Below, piece by piece: positions 55,666-63,958 of a DNA stretch of 64,000 nt. The stretch's first letter is position 1, and the number at the start of each line of letters is the position of its first letter. The position numbers were made by a program, and so were the translations under genes. Source of the DNA: Bacteroidota bacterium (lineage in GTDB: Bacteria; Bacteroidota; Bacteroidia; Chitinophagales; Chitinophagaceae); assembly GCA_013285915.1 (NCBI GenBank), contig JABDGS010000003.1, positions 17,711-81,710 on the forward strand, given 5' to 3'. The notes below the pieces were generated by a model that worked only from the letters and a program-made list of their open reading frames with translations, was not told where the DNA came from and ran no database searches.

Positions 55666-56789
55666 TGGACTTCCAATTTAAGATTCAAGACCCATCAAAT
55701 CCAAACACAACGTACATTCTTGAGGAGATTATTCGATTAATTCAAAAAGGGGATTTGAAAAGATGGAGAGGTATTTATTCATGGACGACAGGAAAAACTT
55801 TATCAAAAGTATTTATCGAAGACCCTGATGTAAATACCTTTTTGAAAAGCGGCAATGTCGATTTGGTTATTGGTTTAGATGCTATCACAACTGATTATGC
55901 TTTAACAGAACTTTTAAAGCTAAATGCAGATTATGCAGGTTTCTCTCCTAAAGTATTTCATAACGACATTTGTGACTTATTTCATCCAAAAATTTCTCAT
56001 TTTGAATTCGAAAGTGGTGAACATATCCTGTTAGTTGGTTCAGGAAATTTTACTTTAACAGGTCTCCAGACTAACATTGAGGCATATACAATTACCTCTG
56101 GAACATTGGATGAAATTTCTTCACTATCTGTTTGGGAAGACTTTCTAGCATTTCATTCTGAAAGAATTCGAGCAATTGATGAAGATGCAATTGAAAAAGC
56201 AAAAAAAAATAGGATAAGATTTGCAAGGAAAAAGAAGATTGTCGAAGCCGAAATAGATGCTGAAGAAGAGGTTGAAGCCCAAGCAGTACAAGAGGAGGTT
56301 GAAGAAATTATAGATACGCCGGTAGCTGCCCGGCTTGGTGATAAATCAAGAATACTAATTTCGCAAGTACCTGCCGCTGGTGGAAGATGGAGACAAATAC
56401 ATTATAATGCCGCTGTCATTGAGCAGTTTTTTCAAGCACAGGCAAACTCTCACCAAAGGATCTTCTTAAAAGAAGTTCGTTTAGATGGTTCTCTTGGACC
56501 TGATGAAGTCAGACCAGTTGTTTACAGTAATTCCAACAAAAATTATAAGATCGAAGTGTCGTCACATTTAGAATCTAATTATCCCAAGGATGGTAAACCG
56601 ATTATCGTTTTACGGGAAGTTGGCGTCCGCAACTTTTTATACATGCTAATTATGCCTGATGAACAGCCATACAATTCACTTATAAGCTTTTTAAATGAAA
56701 ATGAATCTTTAGGTAAAGGAGTTAAAAGGGTAATAACAGATTCAGTACATCTCAGAGATATTTGGCAGGATTGTCCATTAGTTGACTAA
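55665..56789 (+). CDS. PLD-family restriction endonuclease (BfiI/NgoFVII-like)
   Basis: A 374-residue nuclease. Residues about 60-160 carry one phospholipase-D-type active site: FHPKISHFEFESGEHILLVGSGNFT gives His107, Lys109, Ser126, Asn128, with Glu139 downstream, closely matching the spacing known for the metal-independent BfiI. An acidic linker (about 180-220) follows. Residues about 228-374 resemble a B3-like DNA-binding domain (RIFLKEVRLDGSLGPDEVRP, GKPIIVLREVGVRNFLY), as in BfiI. The start shares one base with the stop of the second methyltransferase. With two methyltransferases it fits a type IIS-like system; the recognition site is not predictable. Confidence 0.82.
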   Translation: MDFQFKIQDPSNPNTTYILEEIIRLIQKGDLKRWRGIYSWTTGKTLSKVFIEDPDVNTFLKSGNVDLVIGLDAITTDYALTELLKLNADYAGFSPKVFHNDICDLFHPKISHFEFESGEHILLVGSGNFTLTGLQTNIEAYTITSGTLDEISSLSVWEDFLAFHSERIRAIDEDAIEKAKKNRIRFARKKKIVEAEIDAEEEVEAQAVQEEVEEIIDTPVAARLGDKSRILISQVPAAGGRWRQIHYNAAVIEQFFQAQANSHQRIFLKEVRLDGSLGPDEVRPVVYSNSNKNYKIEVSSHLESNYPKDGKPIIVLREVGVRNFLYMLIMPDEQPYNSLISFLNENESLGKGVKRVITDSVHLRDIWQDCPLVD

Positions 56790-56875
56790 GGATTACAAGC
56801 CGACGCACCAAGTCAGGCATATTTGTAAGGAACACAAAGCCATTACACAGAAGCCAACCTTGCAAAAGAGCCCCC

Positions 56876-56940
56876 GTTGTTCAAGATGTTCCTCAGGGCA
56901 TCTTGAACTAAAAATAAAAGCCCTTTTGCAAAGGGCTTTT
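56876..56940 (-). repeat. Double-hairpin element, copy C (inverted)
   Basis: On the minus strand it reads CCCTTTGCAAAAGGGCTTTT, then ATTTTTAGTTC, then the hairpin GTTCAAGATG (56879-56888 on plus) with CATCTTGAAC (56899-56908). It aligns to copy B with about 12 mismatches in 61 by hand count, in opposite orientation. It starts 87 bases after the endonuclease stop and may also act as its terminator. Confidence 0.75.
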
Positions 56941-57235
56941 GAAAAGCTGTAGCTGAAGTGAGTGACACCCGCCTGAACGGACGGGCAGGCAACTACAGCC
57001 CATAAAAGTTATACAGCTCGTCGCTAAAAAATTCTCACTTATGATATTGGTCAAAAGCCACAAATAAGAGATTGCCATCCCGCCCCTTTGGGATCCCCTC
57101 CCACAAACCCACGCGGATTTTTTCGCAATAACGATAAGCACCTCTCATTTACAATAACCAGTTTGAGCGCTCAGCAACTATATTCCCCTGAAGGGGGGTA
57201 TATCCCGAAGGGATTGCTCTGTGGAGCAAAAAAAA

Positions 57236-57257
57236 GGCTGCTTCAACCGAAGCAGCC
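57236..57257 (-). terminator. Rho-independent terminator
   Basis: GGCTGCTTC (57236-57244) pairs exactly with GAAGCAGCC (57249-57257) around AACC, followed on the minus strand by eight T. It lies 32 bases after the stop of the sugar isomerase at 57289. Confidence 0.88.
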
Positions 57258-57288
57258 CTGCTCACCCCCTAAAGGTTGGAGAGTTATT

Positions 57289-58155
57289 TTAGAGAGACTT
57301 TATGTATGTTGCGCTGGTGGCCATGTTTTCGGGGCTGGTTTCCATCTCTACAAAAATGTTTTTTACGCCGCCTGCTTTGGCTGCTTTAAAAAAGTCTTTC
57401 CAGTCAATTACGCCTTTACCAATGGCTACTTCTTTTTTATCGGCTGTCCAGTCGCTTAGGTGGCTGCTGATGAAACGGCCGGGGTATTTTCTAAAGTAAT
57501 CGGCGGCTTTGTAACCAAGGTTTATCACCTCTGTTTGAAACTGCATTTTTACCAGCTTGGGGTCAAAATGCGCCATCAGTTCATCATAAATAAGCTTGCC
57601 TTCCAGCTCATGAAATTCAAAGTCGTGGTTATGAAAGCCTGCCTGCATGCCTGCCGCTTTAATTTTTTCAGCGGCCTTGTTAAGATTTTCGGCGTTATCA
57701 GCATAGTCTTTCAAAGTAGCTGTTTTGGGCAGCCAAAAAGTGCTGCATATCATTTGGGTAAGCCCCATGGCTTTTGCCCACTCAATAGTAGCATCAATTT
57801 TTTCAGGCTTAAGGCTGGCAGTACCAAAATGGCTGCTTGGGCATTTAAGCCCGGCATCTTCAATGGTCTTTTTTATATCGGCGGGCTTGGTATCTTTCAA
57901 AAAGCCGTAGCCAATTTGCGCATAGTCAGCGGGGTAGCACATTTCAGTAAGGCTGTAGCCCATACCCGCAAACGATTTAAGCGTGCCCGAAAAATCTTTG
58001 CCCAGTTTATCGCGAACAGGAAATGTTTGAAACCCTACGGGCATGTGTTCAGCTTTGGCGGCAGCCAGCAATTGTTGCGGCAGTTGTGTAAGCGCCAGCG
58101 CGCCACCAGCCAGGGCGGCCTTACCAAGAAACGCCCGCCTGTTTATATTGGTCAT
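57289..58155 (-). CDS. Tat-exported sugar phosphate isomerase/epimerase
   Basis: A 288-residue TIM-barrel enzyme with a twin-arginine signal (NRRAFLGKAALAGGAL, residues 5-20). Likely metal ligands are in GFHNHDFEF (near 149), VKMQFQTEVINLG (near 183), ISSHLSDWT (near 213) and FVEMET (near 271). It follows a Gfo/Idh/MocA oxidoreductase with a 35-base gap, so the two form an operon: oxidation of a sugar, then isomerisation, both at the periplasmic side. It is a distant paralogue of the 137-1015 protein. A strong terminator follows. Confidence 0.9.
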   Translation of the reverse strand: MTNINRRAFLGKAALAGGALALTQLPQQLLAAAKAEHMPVGFQTFPVRDKLGKDFSGTLKSFAGMGYSLTEMCYPADYAQIGYGFLKDTKPADIKKTIEDAGLKCPSSHFGTASLKPEKIDATIEWAKAMGLTQMICSTFWLPKTATLKDYADNAENLNKAAEKIKAAGMQAGFHNHDFEFHELEGKLIYDELMAHFDPKLVKMQFQTEVINLGYKAADYFRKYPGRFISSHLSDWTADKKEVAIGKGVIDWKDFFKAAKAGGVKNIFVEMETSPENMATSATYIKSL

Positions 58156-58190
58156 GATTTATTATTTAACAAGATTAAAGCAATAATTGT

Positions 58191-59774
58191 TTATATAGAA
58201 GCAATATCCCAACCGGCGCGGTACCCGCGGTCTAAATATTTGTTTGCAGATGGTACGTTGGTTATTTGCATAGTTGCAGCATCGTACTTAAGCAACTGGC
58301 CGCTGCGTAATGATGCTGCGTACAGGTTTACTGCTTCGGTAAGGTGCTCGGCTTCGGGAAAGCTGCCGGGGTATTGCTGGCCGGTTTTGCAGGCATTTAC
58401 AAATAACGGCAGCGCGGCAGATGTTTGTGCCACCTGGTTGCCATCTGCTGTTTTGGGCGCCTGCGTGCCTGCTTTTGGGCCGGATACGATCATTGGGCTT
58501 TGCACATTAAAGCCTGCGAGTATTATACCATTTGTACCAACGAACATCATGCCTTCGGTAGGCAGCTCTTTGTTGGCAGCCATCAGTTCCTGCGGCACAG
58601 GCGGCTGCATACCGCCATCGTACCAGCATAAGTCAACCGGGCCGCGGTTGCCGTTGGCCGGGTATTTAAAGCGTACTGTGCTGGCGAATGGGAAAGAAAA
58701 GTCGTTCTTTATTTGGTATGGCGTAACCTTGTTATCGGCCATGGCTATTACGTGGCTAAGGTGCGGCATAACCGTGTGCGGGGCAGTTAGCTGCAGGGCA
58801 TTAAACACCGTCCACAGGCTGTAATGGCCCATATCGGCCATACTGCCGCCGCCAAAGTCGTACCAGCCACGGAACACCATATTAGTGTATTGGGACGAAT
58901 AGGGGCGCATCTCTTCAGGGCCGATCCACAAGTCCCAGTTAAGGCCGGCAGGAACAGGTTCTTCGGCCGGCTTCATGGGGTATTGCGGCCAAACGGGGCG
59001 GTTAGTCCAGTTATGTACTTCAGTAAGCGTGCCTATATGGCCGGCGTTTATCCAGCTCATCACTGTGTCCATTGAACCATTGGAATCCCATGGTATAAGG
59101 TGCGTAATTGATTTGCTTTGTTTGCAGGCAGCAATCACTTTCTTACCTTCCAGCAGGCGGTTGCTAAGGGGTTTATGCATAAGCACATGCTTGCCGCGTT
59201 TTATGGCTGCCATGGCCAGCACACCGTGCAAGTGGTCGGGCGTCATAATTTTAACGGCATCAACACCTTGTTCTTTTGCAAGCAGTTCGCGGGGGTCTTC
59301 GTAGGCAGTGCAGCCCTTCATTTTCCAGTCGGGGTGAACGTTGGTATAAAAGGTATCAACAATTGATTTCCCATTGTCCCTGCCACCGGGTACAGTGTTG
59401 TCGCCACCGGAAGCCCAGTTAGGATCTTTGACAGTTTTTCGGATGTCGTTGAGAGAGCCTTTTGGGCCCCAGTCTTTGTAGCCTACGGCATCTTTGTTGG
59501 GGTCACAAACTGCCACAACCTGTATCTGGTCGTTTTGCAATAAAGGCAACAGTTCACGTATGCCCTGCGTACCAATGCCAATGTAAGCAAGGGTTATCTT
59601 GTCACTGGGTGCCGTGTGTCCGCGGCCCAATACGTGGCGCGGTACAATAGTAAATGCAGCGGCGGATGCAGCGGCCATGCCTACAAATTTGCGGCGGTTA
59701 ATTTGTGAAGGCTGTAAAGGCGCATCGCTTATTTGCTGACTTTGATCGTTGGTTGTTTTAGTGTCGTTGCTCAT
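58191..59774 (-). CDS. Tat-exported Gfo/Idh/MocA-family oxidoreductase
   Basis: A 527-residue oxidoreductase with a Tat signal (NRRKFVGMAAASAAAF at about 26-41). The NAD(P)-binding Rossmann segment is ITLAYIGIGTQGIRELLPLL and the substrate-site motif is VLMHKPLSNRLLEGKKV, a variant of the usual EKP. The C-terminal domain is a long version as in periplasmic members. It is the first gene of the pair with the isomerase at 57289. A 19-base palindrome lies 126 bases upstream of its start. Confidence 0.92.
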   Translation of the reverse strand: MSNDTKTTNDQSQQISDAPLQPSQINRRKFVGMAAASAAAFTIVPRHVLGRGHTAPSDKITLAYIGIGTQGIRELLPLLQNDQIQVVAVCDPNKDAVGYKDWGPKGSLNDIRKTVKDPNWASGGDNTVPGGRDNGKSIVDTFYTNVHPDWKMKGCTAYEDPRELLAKEQGVDAVKIMTPDHLHGVLAMAAIKRGKHVLMHKPLSNRLLEGKKVIAACKQSKSITHLIPWDSNGSMDTVMSWINAGHIGTLTEVHNWTNRPVWPQYPMKPAEEPVPAGLNWDLWIGPEEMRPYSSQYTNMVFRGWYDFGGGSMADMGHYSLWTVFNALQLTAPHTVMPHLSHVIAMADNKVTPYQIKNDFSFPFASTVRFKYPANGNRGPVDLCWYDGGMQPPVPQELMAANKELPTEGMMFVGTNGIILAGFNVQSPMIVSGPKAGTQAPKTADGNQVAQTSAALPLFVNACKTGQQYPGSFPEAEHLTEAVNLYAASLRSGQLLKYDAATMQITNVPSANKYLDRGYRAGWDIASI

Positions 59775-59900
59775 ACAGCAGATTTAATCGTTGTTAAGAG
59801 GAGGGGTTAAATGTAGTAATTTTTTGTGGCGATAAGCACGGAGGTAAAAAATATATTAAAAAAATTATGTGAGGGTAGTTAGAAAGCAGAAAAGAGCTTA

Positions 59901-59919
59901 TTGCGTATTTTATACGCAA
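59901..59919. promoter_or_regulatory. Palindrome TTGCGTAT-TTT-ATACGCAA, putative operator
   Basis: Eight-base arms (59901-59908 and 59912-59919) are exact reverse complements around TTT. It shares TTGCGTAW-N3-WTACGCAA with the site at 9561-9579. It lies between the diverging promoter regions of the oxidoreductase operon and the stop of the DoxX gene, so control of the oxidoreductase operon is the likelier role. Confidence 0.5.
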
Positions 59920-60011
59920 ACAAAATTCAGCGAAATGATTGAAGCAAAGATGGATGAGAATTATAAGCGGATGCCGGTGGATATTGATTTGCATATCGGC
60001 CGCTCATCTCA

Positions 60012-60434
60012 TCAACCGGCCTTCTTTTCGTCAAACAGTAACCGGTCTAAAGCAAAACAGCCCGGTCCAGTTAAAAAGAACAGGATAGCGAGCAACACAA
60101 ATAAAAACGGGTGCTGGTCATCATTCCAAATTATACCATGACCAATAAAAACCGCGATGTACAACATGGTGCCCGCAATAATAACGCAAGCAAGCCTTGT
60201 AAAAAGGCCGGCAGCCAGCAAAGCACCGCCTACAAGTTCTGCAGCCTTACCCAGGTAAGGCATTAGCATGGGGTTAGCGTTATTTTTAAACATCTCCCAG
60301 GTGGCATATTCTTTTATTTTGGCAGCATCAAAAACTTCGCATCCATGGTAAATTAAAAATATGCCGGTAACAATTCTTACAAAAGCGAGGCCGCCATTTA
60401 GCGCGAGGGGTTTTGGTGAGAAGAATTTGTTCAT
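60012..60434 (-). CDS. DoxX-family membrane protein
   Basis: A 140-residue protein with four hydrophobic segments and the DoxX hallmarks ALNGGLAFVRIVTGIFLIYHG and GKAAELVGGALLAAGLFTRLA. The family is linked to membrane-bound oxidoreduction and sulfur or detoxification functions, without a settled reaction. The start codon is inside the left arm of a word-like inverted repeat (60433-60458). No operon partner: serS lies upstream on the same strand after a spacer of 130 bases. Confidence 0.9.
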   Translation of the reverse strand: MNKFFSPKPLALNGGLAFVRIVTGIFLIYHGCEVFDAAKIKEYATWEMFKNNANPMLMPYLGKAAELVGGALLAAGLFTRLACVIIAGTMLYIAVFIGHGIIWNDDQHPFLFVLLAILFFLTGPGCFALDRLLFDEKKAG

Positions 60435-60568
60435 AGTTCATGGTTTATAGTTCATGGTAATAAAGTTGCTTAAAATATAATATTTCGTAATGGTTGTTAA
60501 TTCGTCCTTACAGCTAATGGGCCAAGAGTTATTAAACCATCAACCATGAGCTATGAACCATGAACTAT
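60429..60568. repeat. Word-like inverted repeat between serS and the DoxX gene
   Basis: The arms at 60433-60458 and 60543-60568 are reverse complements over 26 bases with two mismatches (words GTTCATGGTT, ATAGTTCATGGT). The right arm overlaps the serS stop codon and the left arm overlaps the DoxX start codon. It could form a stem in the serS-DoxX transcript. Confidence 0.7.
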
Positions 60569-61836
60569 CTTATCTCCTCGCTGCCAAAATATTTCCATAA
60601 TACAACGGGTATTTTAATACTGTCTGATGTTTGGTTATTTTCCAGAAGGCTGGCAAGTATACGTGGTAATGCAAGGCTGCTGCCGTTGAGGCTGTGCACT
60701 AATTGTGTTTTGCCGTTTGCATCCTTATAGCGGCACTTTAAACGGTTGGTTTGATAGCTTTCAAAGTTGCTTACACTGCTCACCTCAAGCCAGCGTTGCT
60801 GTGCGGCACTATACACTTCAAAGTCGTACGTAAGCGCGCTTGTAAAGCCCATATCGCCACCGCATAACCGCAATATACGGTAAGGCAGGCCGAGGGTTTG
60901 CAACAGTTTTTCAACATGTGCCACCATTTCATCAAGGGTGTCGTAACTTTTAGATGGTTGGGTTAATTGAATAATTTCAACTTTCTCAAACTGGTGCAAA
61001 CGGTTAAGGCCGCGCACATCTTTACCATAGCTGCCTGCTTCCCGCCTAAAGCAGGGTGTGTAGGCGGTCATTTTTATGGGCAGTTCGTCTTCTTTTACAA
61101 TTACGTCGCGGTACACGTTTGTTACAGGTACTTCGGCGGTGGGTATAAGGTAAAATTTGTCTTCGTCCACAAAGTACATCTGTCCCTCTTTGTCAGGCAA
61201 CTGGCCGGTGCCATAAGCACTGTCTTCGTTCACCACAAAAGGCGGCAGGTATTCAGTGTAGCCCGCATTGGTGTTGTAATCTAAAAAGTATTGAATCAAA
61301 GCCCGTTGTATGCGTGCACCTTTGTTAATATAAACCGGGAAACCAGCACCGGTTATTTTAGTACCCAGCTCAAAATCAATAAGGTTGTATTTTTTTGCAA
61401 GCTCCCAATGTGGTAAAGCTGCAGCGTTGAGATCAGGTTTAAGGCCGCCTTCGCGCACAACAACATTATCTTCGGGTGTTCTGCCAACGGGCACGAGTTC
61501 ACTTGGCAGGTTGGGCAATATTACCAATAAGTCCTGCAGTTGCTTTTCTGCCTGCTGCATCTCATCTTTAACAGGCTCAAGCGCGGCCTTTAATTGGGGA
61601 ATAGATGCTTTCAGGTTTTCTGCCTCATCCTTTTTGCCTTGCCCCATCAATTTGCCGATGTCTTTACTTGAACTGTTTATTTTAGCCTGTGTATTATCAA
61701 ACTCTAATTGCAGCTTTTTGCGTTTATCATCAAGCGCAATAATCTCGTCCACCAGTTCCGGTTGTTTAAAATGTTTGACTGCCAGCCTTTCCTTCACCCA
61801 TTCAGGATTATTGCGCAATACATTCACCTGTAACAT
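60565..61836 (-). CDS. serS: Serine--tRNA ligase
   Basis: A 423-residue class II synthetase that charges tRNA-Ser (and tRNA-Sec where present). The N-terminal coiled-coil arm spans about 25-105 (KRKKLQLEFDNTQAKINSS). Motif 2 lies in MTAYTPCFRREAGSYGKDVR (about 255-275) and motif 3 in LNGSSLALPRILASLLEN near 390-407. The length and ends match the family. It is divergent from the Crp/Fnr regulator at 62171. Confidence 0.98.
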   Translation of the reverse strand: MLQVNVLRNNPEWVKERLAVKHFKQPELVDEIIALDDKRKKLQLEFDNTQAKINSSSKDIGKLMGQGKKDEAENLKASIPQLKAALEPVKDEMQQAEKQLQDLLVILPNLPSELVPVGRTPEDNVVVREGGLKPDLNAAALPHWELAKKYNLIDFELGTKITGAGFPVYINKGARIQRALIQYFLDYNTNAGYTEYLPPFVVNEDSAYGTGQLPDKEGQMYFVDEDKFYLIPTAEVPVTNVYRDVIVKEDELPIKMTAYTPCFRREAGSYGKDVRGLNRLHQFEKVEIIQLTQPSKSYDTLDEMVAHVEKLLQTLGLPYRILRLCGGDMGFTSALTYDFEVYSAAQQRWLEVSSVSNFESYQTNRLKCRYKDANGKTQLVHSLNGSSLALPRILASLLENNQTSDSIKIPVVLWKYFGSEEIR

Positions 61837-62170
61837 GTAATAATTTTTTGCAAATATAAGCCACTGGCTTTTGTTATATTGCGCAAGTGTGTAGCTAAAA
61901 TGAATATGCCATTTTTGTCAATTAAAAAGGGAATGTATGATCTACCCTCACGAAAGTCTATGGGATTTTTATGAAGGCCGGGTACAAAAAAACCTGTAAC
62001 TTTTACAGCTACAGGCCTTTTTCTAAAACTTCTTTGTTGCCAATTCAGTTCACTAATTATGCTTTACCATCATTTTCAGGCTATTTAATGCTGTGTTCCA
62101 TAAGAATTTGCTTTATACTCCCTCAGTTTCTAAAATATCCCCTTCCAAATTTTCTTTATAATTTCCCGCC
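61837..62170. other. Divergent spacer of serS and the Crp-like regulator
   Basis: A 334-base spacer. It contains one copy of the 42-base repeat (61984-62025) and a 20-codon open frame in front of it (61937-61999) that I do not trust as a gene. Promoters for both flanking genes must be here, but no clear element was found. Confidence 0.5.
61984..62025. terminator. 42-base repeated hairpin, copy 1, terminator-like
   Basis: The stretch contains CCTGTA pairing with TACAGG, with seven A before and a T-rich tail after, so it can terminate in either direction. It is identical to 63959-64000 over 42 bases. Here it lies between divergent genes, where a terminator has no obvious gene to serve, which suggests that the element was copied as a unit. 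Confidence 0.65.
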
Positions 62171-62785
62171 ATGAGCGCTAAATCCACAACAGGTTTTCTC
62201 AACCGGTTCCGGCCGGCCAATTTGTTTACAGATGACAAATGGATTGAGTATGTAAGCTATTTTAACAGAATAGAAGTGCCTGCTAAAACTATTTTACTCC
62301 ACGAAGGTGAGGTGTCAAAAAAAGCATACCTTATTGAGAAGGGTTGTATAAGGGTTTGGTTCAATAACGCTGGTAAAGACATGACCGTTCAGTTTTTCTT
62401 TGAGAACAATACTGTTTCATCGCTTGAAAGTTTTAAAAAAAATATACCCAGCCTTTTAACTATGGAGACTTTAGAACCATGTATTTTATGGTACATACAC
62501 AAGCCGCATGTTGAAAAGATTATCGCTGAAATAGGCAACGTACCAGCGCTGCGTGAGAAATTTATAGATGCCATGTTTAACCGCACCTTCCATTATATGA
62601 AGCATTTTCTTTCTTTCATAAAAGACTCACCAAAACAACGCTACCTCAACTTAATAAATGAAAGCCCGCAAACAGTGCTTCGCGTACCACAACACTGCAT
62701 CGCTTCTTATTTAGGCATAAGCAGCGTTCATTTAAGCCGTATTAAAAACTCCCTGGCAAAAGAAAAACGGAAACAGGCTATTTAA
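62171..62785 (+). CDS. Crp/Fnr-family transcriptional regulator
   Basis: A 204-residue regulator. The cyclic-nucleotide-binding-like jelly roll spans about 20-125 (PAKTILLHEGEVSKKAYLIE, KGCIRVWFNN) and the winged helix-turn-helix about 150-200 (VPQHCIASYLGISSVHLSRI). No Fnr-type iron-sulfur cysteine set is visible, and the cAMP-binding motif is degenerate, so the ligand is unknown. It is followed 60 bases later by a dehydrogenase gene in the same direction, which may be its target. Confidence 0.9.
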   Translation: MSAKSTTGFLNRFRPANLFTDDKWIEYVSYFNRIEVPAKTILLHEGEVSKKAYLIEKGCIRVWFNNAGKDMTVQFFFENNTVSSLESFKKNIPSLLTMETLEPCILWYIHKPHVEKIIAEIGNVPALREKFIDAMFNRTFHYMKHFLSFIKDSPKQRYLNLINESPQTVLRVPQHCIASYLGISSVHLSRIKNSLAKEKRKQAI

Positions 62786-62845
62786 TAACAAATGTTATCG
62801 TTTGGGCATGTCTGCAATTATAATTTTGTGTTGAAAATAATTATT

Positions 62846-63811
62846 ATGAAGGCGGCAGTAATATACCAAAAGGGTGAAAACCTGCAATACGCAAATGTTG
62901 CGGAGCCCGTACCAAAAACCGAAAACGAGCTTTTAATAACTGTAACAGCAGCAGCGATAAAACATTTTGATAAATCCGTAGCCAGTGGGAAACACTACTC
63001 AGGCACGGATAAGACAATAGCAAGAATAATTGGTGGCGATGGCGTTGGAGTATTAACTGATGGTACCAGGGTTTTTGCTCTAGGCGGCGGCATGATTGCA
63101 GAAAAAGCCTTAGTTGAAAAAGACAGGGTGGTGTTATTGCCGGCGGGCATAGATGATGTTACAGCAGCTGCCTTGCCAAACGCTGTTGCGGGTTCTGCCA
63201 TGGCGCTGCGTTTCAGGGCAGGTATTCAACAGGGTGAAACTGTTTTAATAAACGGTGCTACCGGTTTTACAGGCCGGGTGGCTGTGCAAATAGCAAAACA
63301 TTATGGCGCTAAAAAAGTAATAGCTACGGGCAGGAACACACAATCCCTGGAAGAACTGCTTCAATTAGGTGCAGATGAAATAATATATACCCTGCAGGAA
63401 GATGAACAGTTTATAACAGCTATAAAACAGGTGCATACCATAACACCCATTGATGTAATAATTGATTATTTGTGGGGCCACACTGCGGAACTTATTCTTG
63501 CATCACTAAAGGGCAACGGCGCTTTTACACACAAAACACGTTTCGTTTCTGTTGGTAGTGTAACAGGTGATAAGCTACAATTGTCAGCAGAAAATTTAAG
63601 AAGTGTTGACCTGCTATTAACAGGCTCTGGTCTCGGCAGTTGGAGCAAAGAAGAAATGCATTTGCTATTCGCAGAAATACTGCCGGAAATGTTTCAATTA
63701 GCCGCCAAAAGCAAAATAAAAGTTGATACGGAAGTTGTAGCCTTAAAAGATATTGAAACGCTTTGGCAAATGAATGTGCCCAATGGAAGAAGACTGGTGG
63801 TTAAAATATAA
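62846..63811 (+). CDS. Medium-chain dehydrogenase, quinone-oxidoreductase-like
   Basis: A 321-residue NADPH-dependent reductase of the medium-chain (MDR) superfamily. The NADPH-binding motif lies in INGATGFTGRVAVQIAKHYG (about 131-150), a variant of AxxGxxG. The structural zinc cysteines of alcohol dehydrogenases are absent, so this is a zinc-free quinone or enone reductase type. The start at 62846 (MKAAVIYQKGENLQY) is the usual opening of the family; the open frame extends 18 codons upstream without sense. Probably co-regulated with the Crp-like gene. Confidence 0.9.
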   Translation: MKAAVIYQKGENLQYANVAEPVPKTENELLITVTAAAIKHFDKSVASGKHYSGTDKTIARIIGGDGVGVLTDGTRVFALGGGMIAEKALVEKDRVVLLPAGIDDVTAAALPNAVAGSAMALRFRAGIQQGETVLINGATGFTGRVAVQIAKHYGAKKVIATGRNTQSLEELLQLGADEIIYTLQEDEQFITAIKQVHTITPIDVIIDYLWGHTAELILASLKGNGAFTHKTRFVSVGSVTGDKLQLSAENLRSVDLLLTGSGLGSWSKEEMHLLFAEILPEMFQLAAKSKIKVDTEVVALKDIETLWQMNVPNGRRLVVKI

Positions 63812-63958
63812 AACCTCCTCGCGTGAAAACATATATACAATTACTCTTGGCATCCAGCAAATACAAGCGAATTAAAATAAAAATATTTTTTCTTTAGGAT
63901 TATAAAATTTCAATTTATCTGAATAAATTATTTATTTCTGTGTTATTATAGGTTTGTC

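Larger units (their letters stand above)
56790..57288. other. Spacer after the restriction-modification operon
   Basis: About 500 bases without a gene. It holds double-hairpin copy C (56876-56940), a CCCGCC-TGAACGGACGGGCAGGC palindrome-like patch near 56968, a CCCC-TGAA-GGGG hairpin at 57185-57196 and the terminator of the next minus-strand gene at 57236-57257. Confidence 0.65.

Noticed and set aside
57460..58824. A long plus-strand open frame of 454 codons
   Set aside because: It lies opposite the well-supported Tat-exported isomerase and oxidoreductase genes on the minus strand. Its translation is rich in Cys, Phe and His with no family features.
61937..61999. Twenty-codon open frame starting MIYPHESLWDFYEGR before the 42-base repeat
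   Set aside because: Too short to judge, and its last codons overlap the repeated hairpin. No ribosome site or homologue could be assessed.
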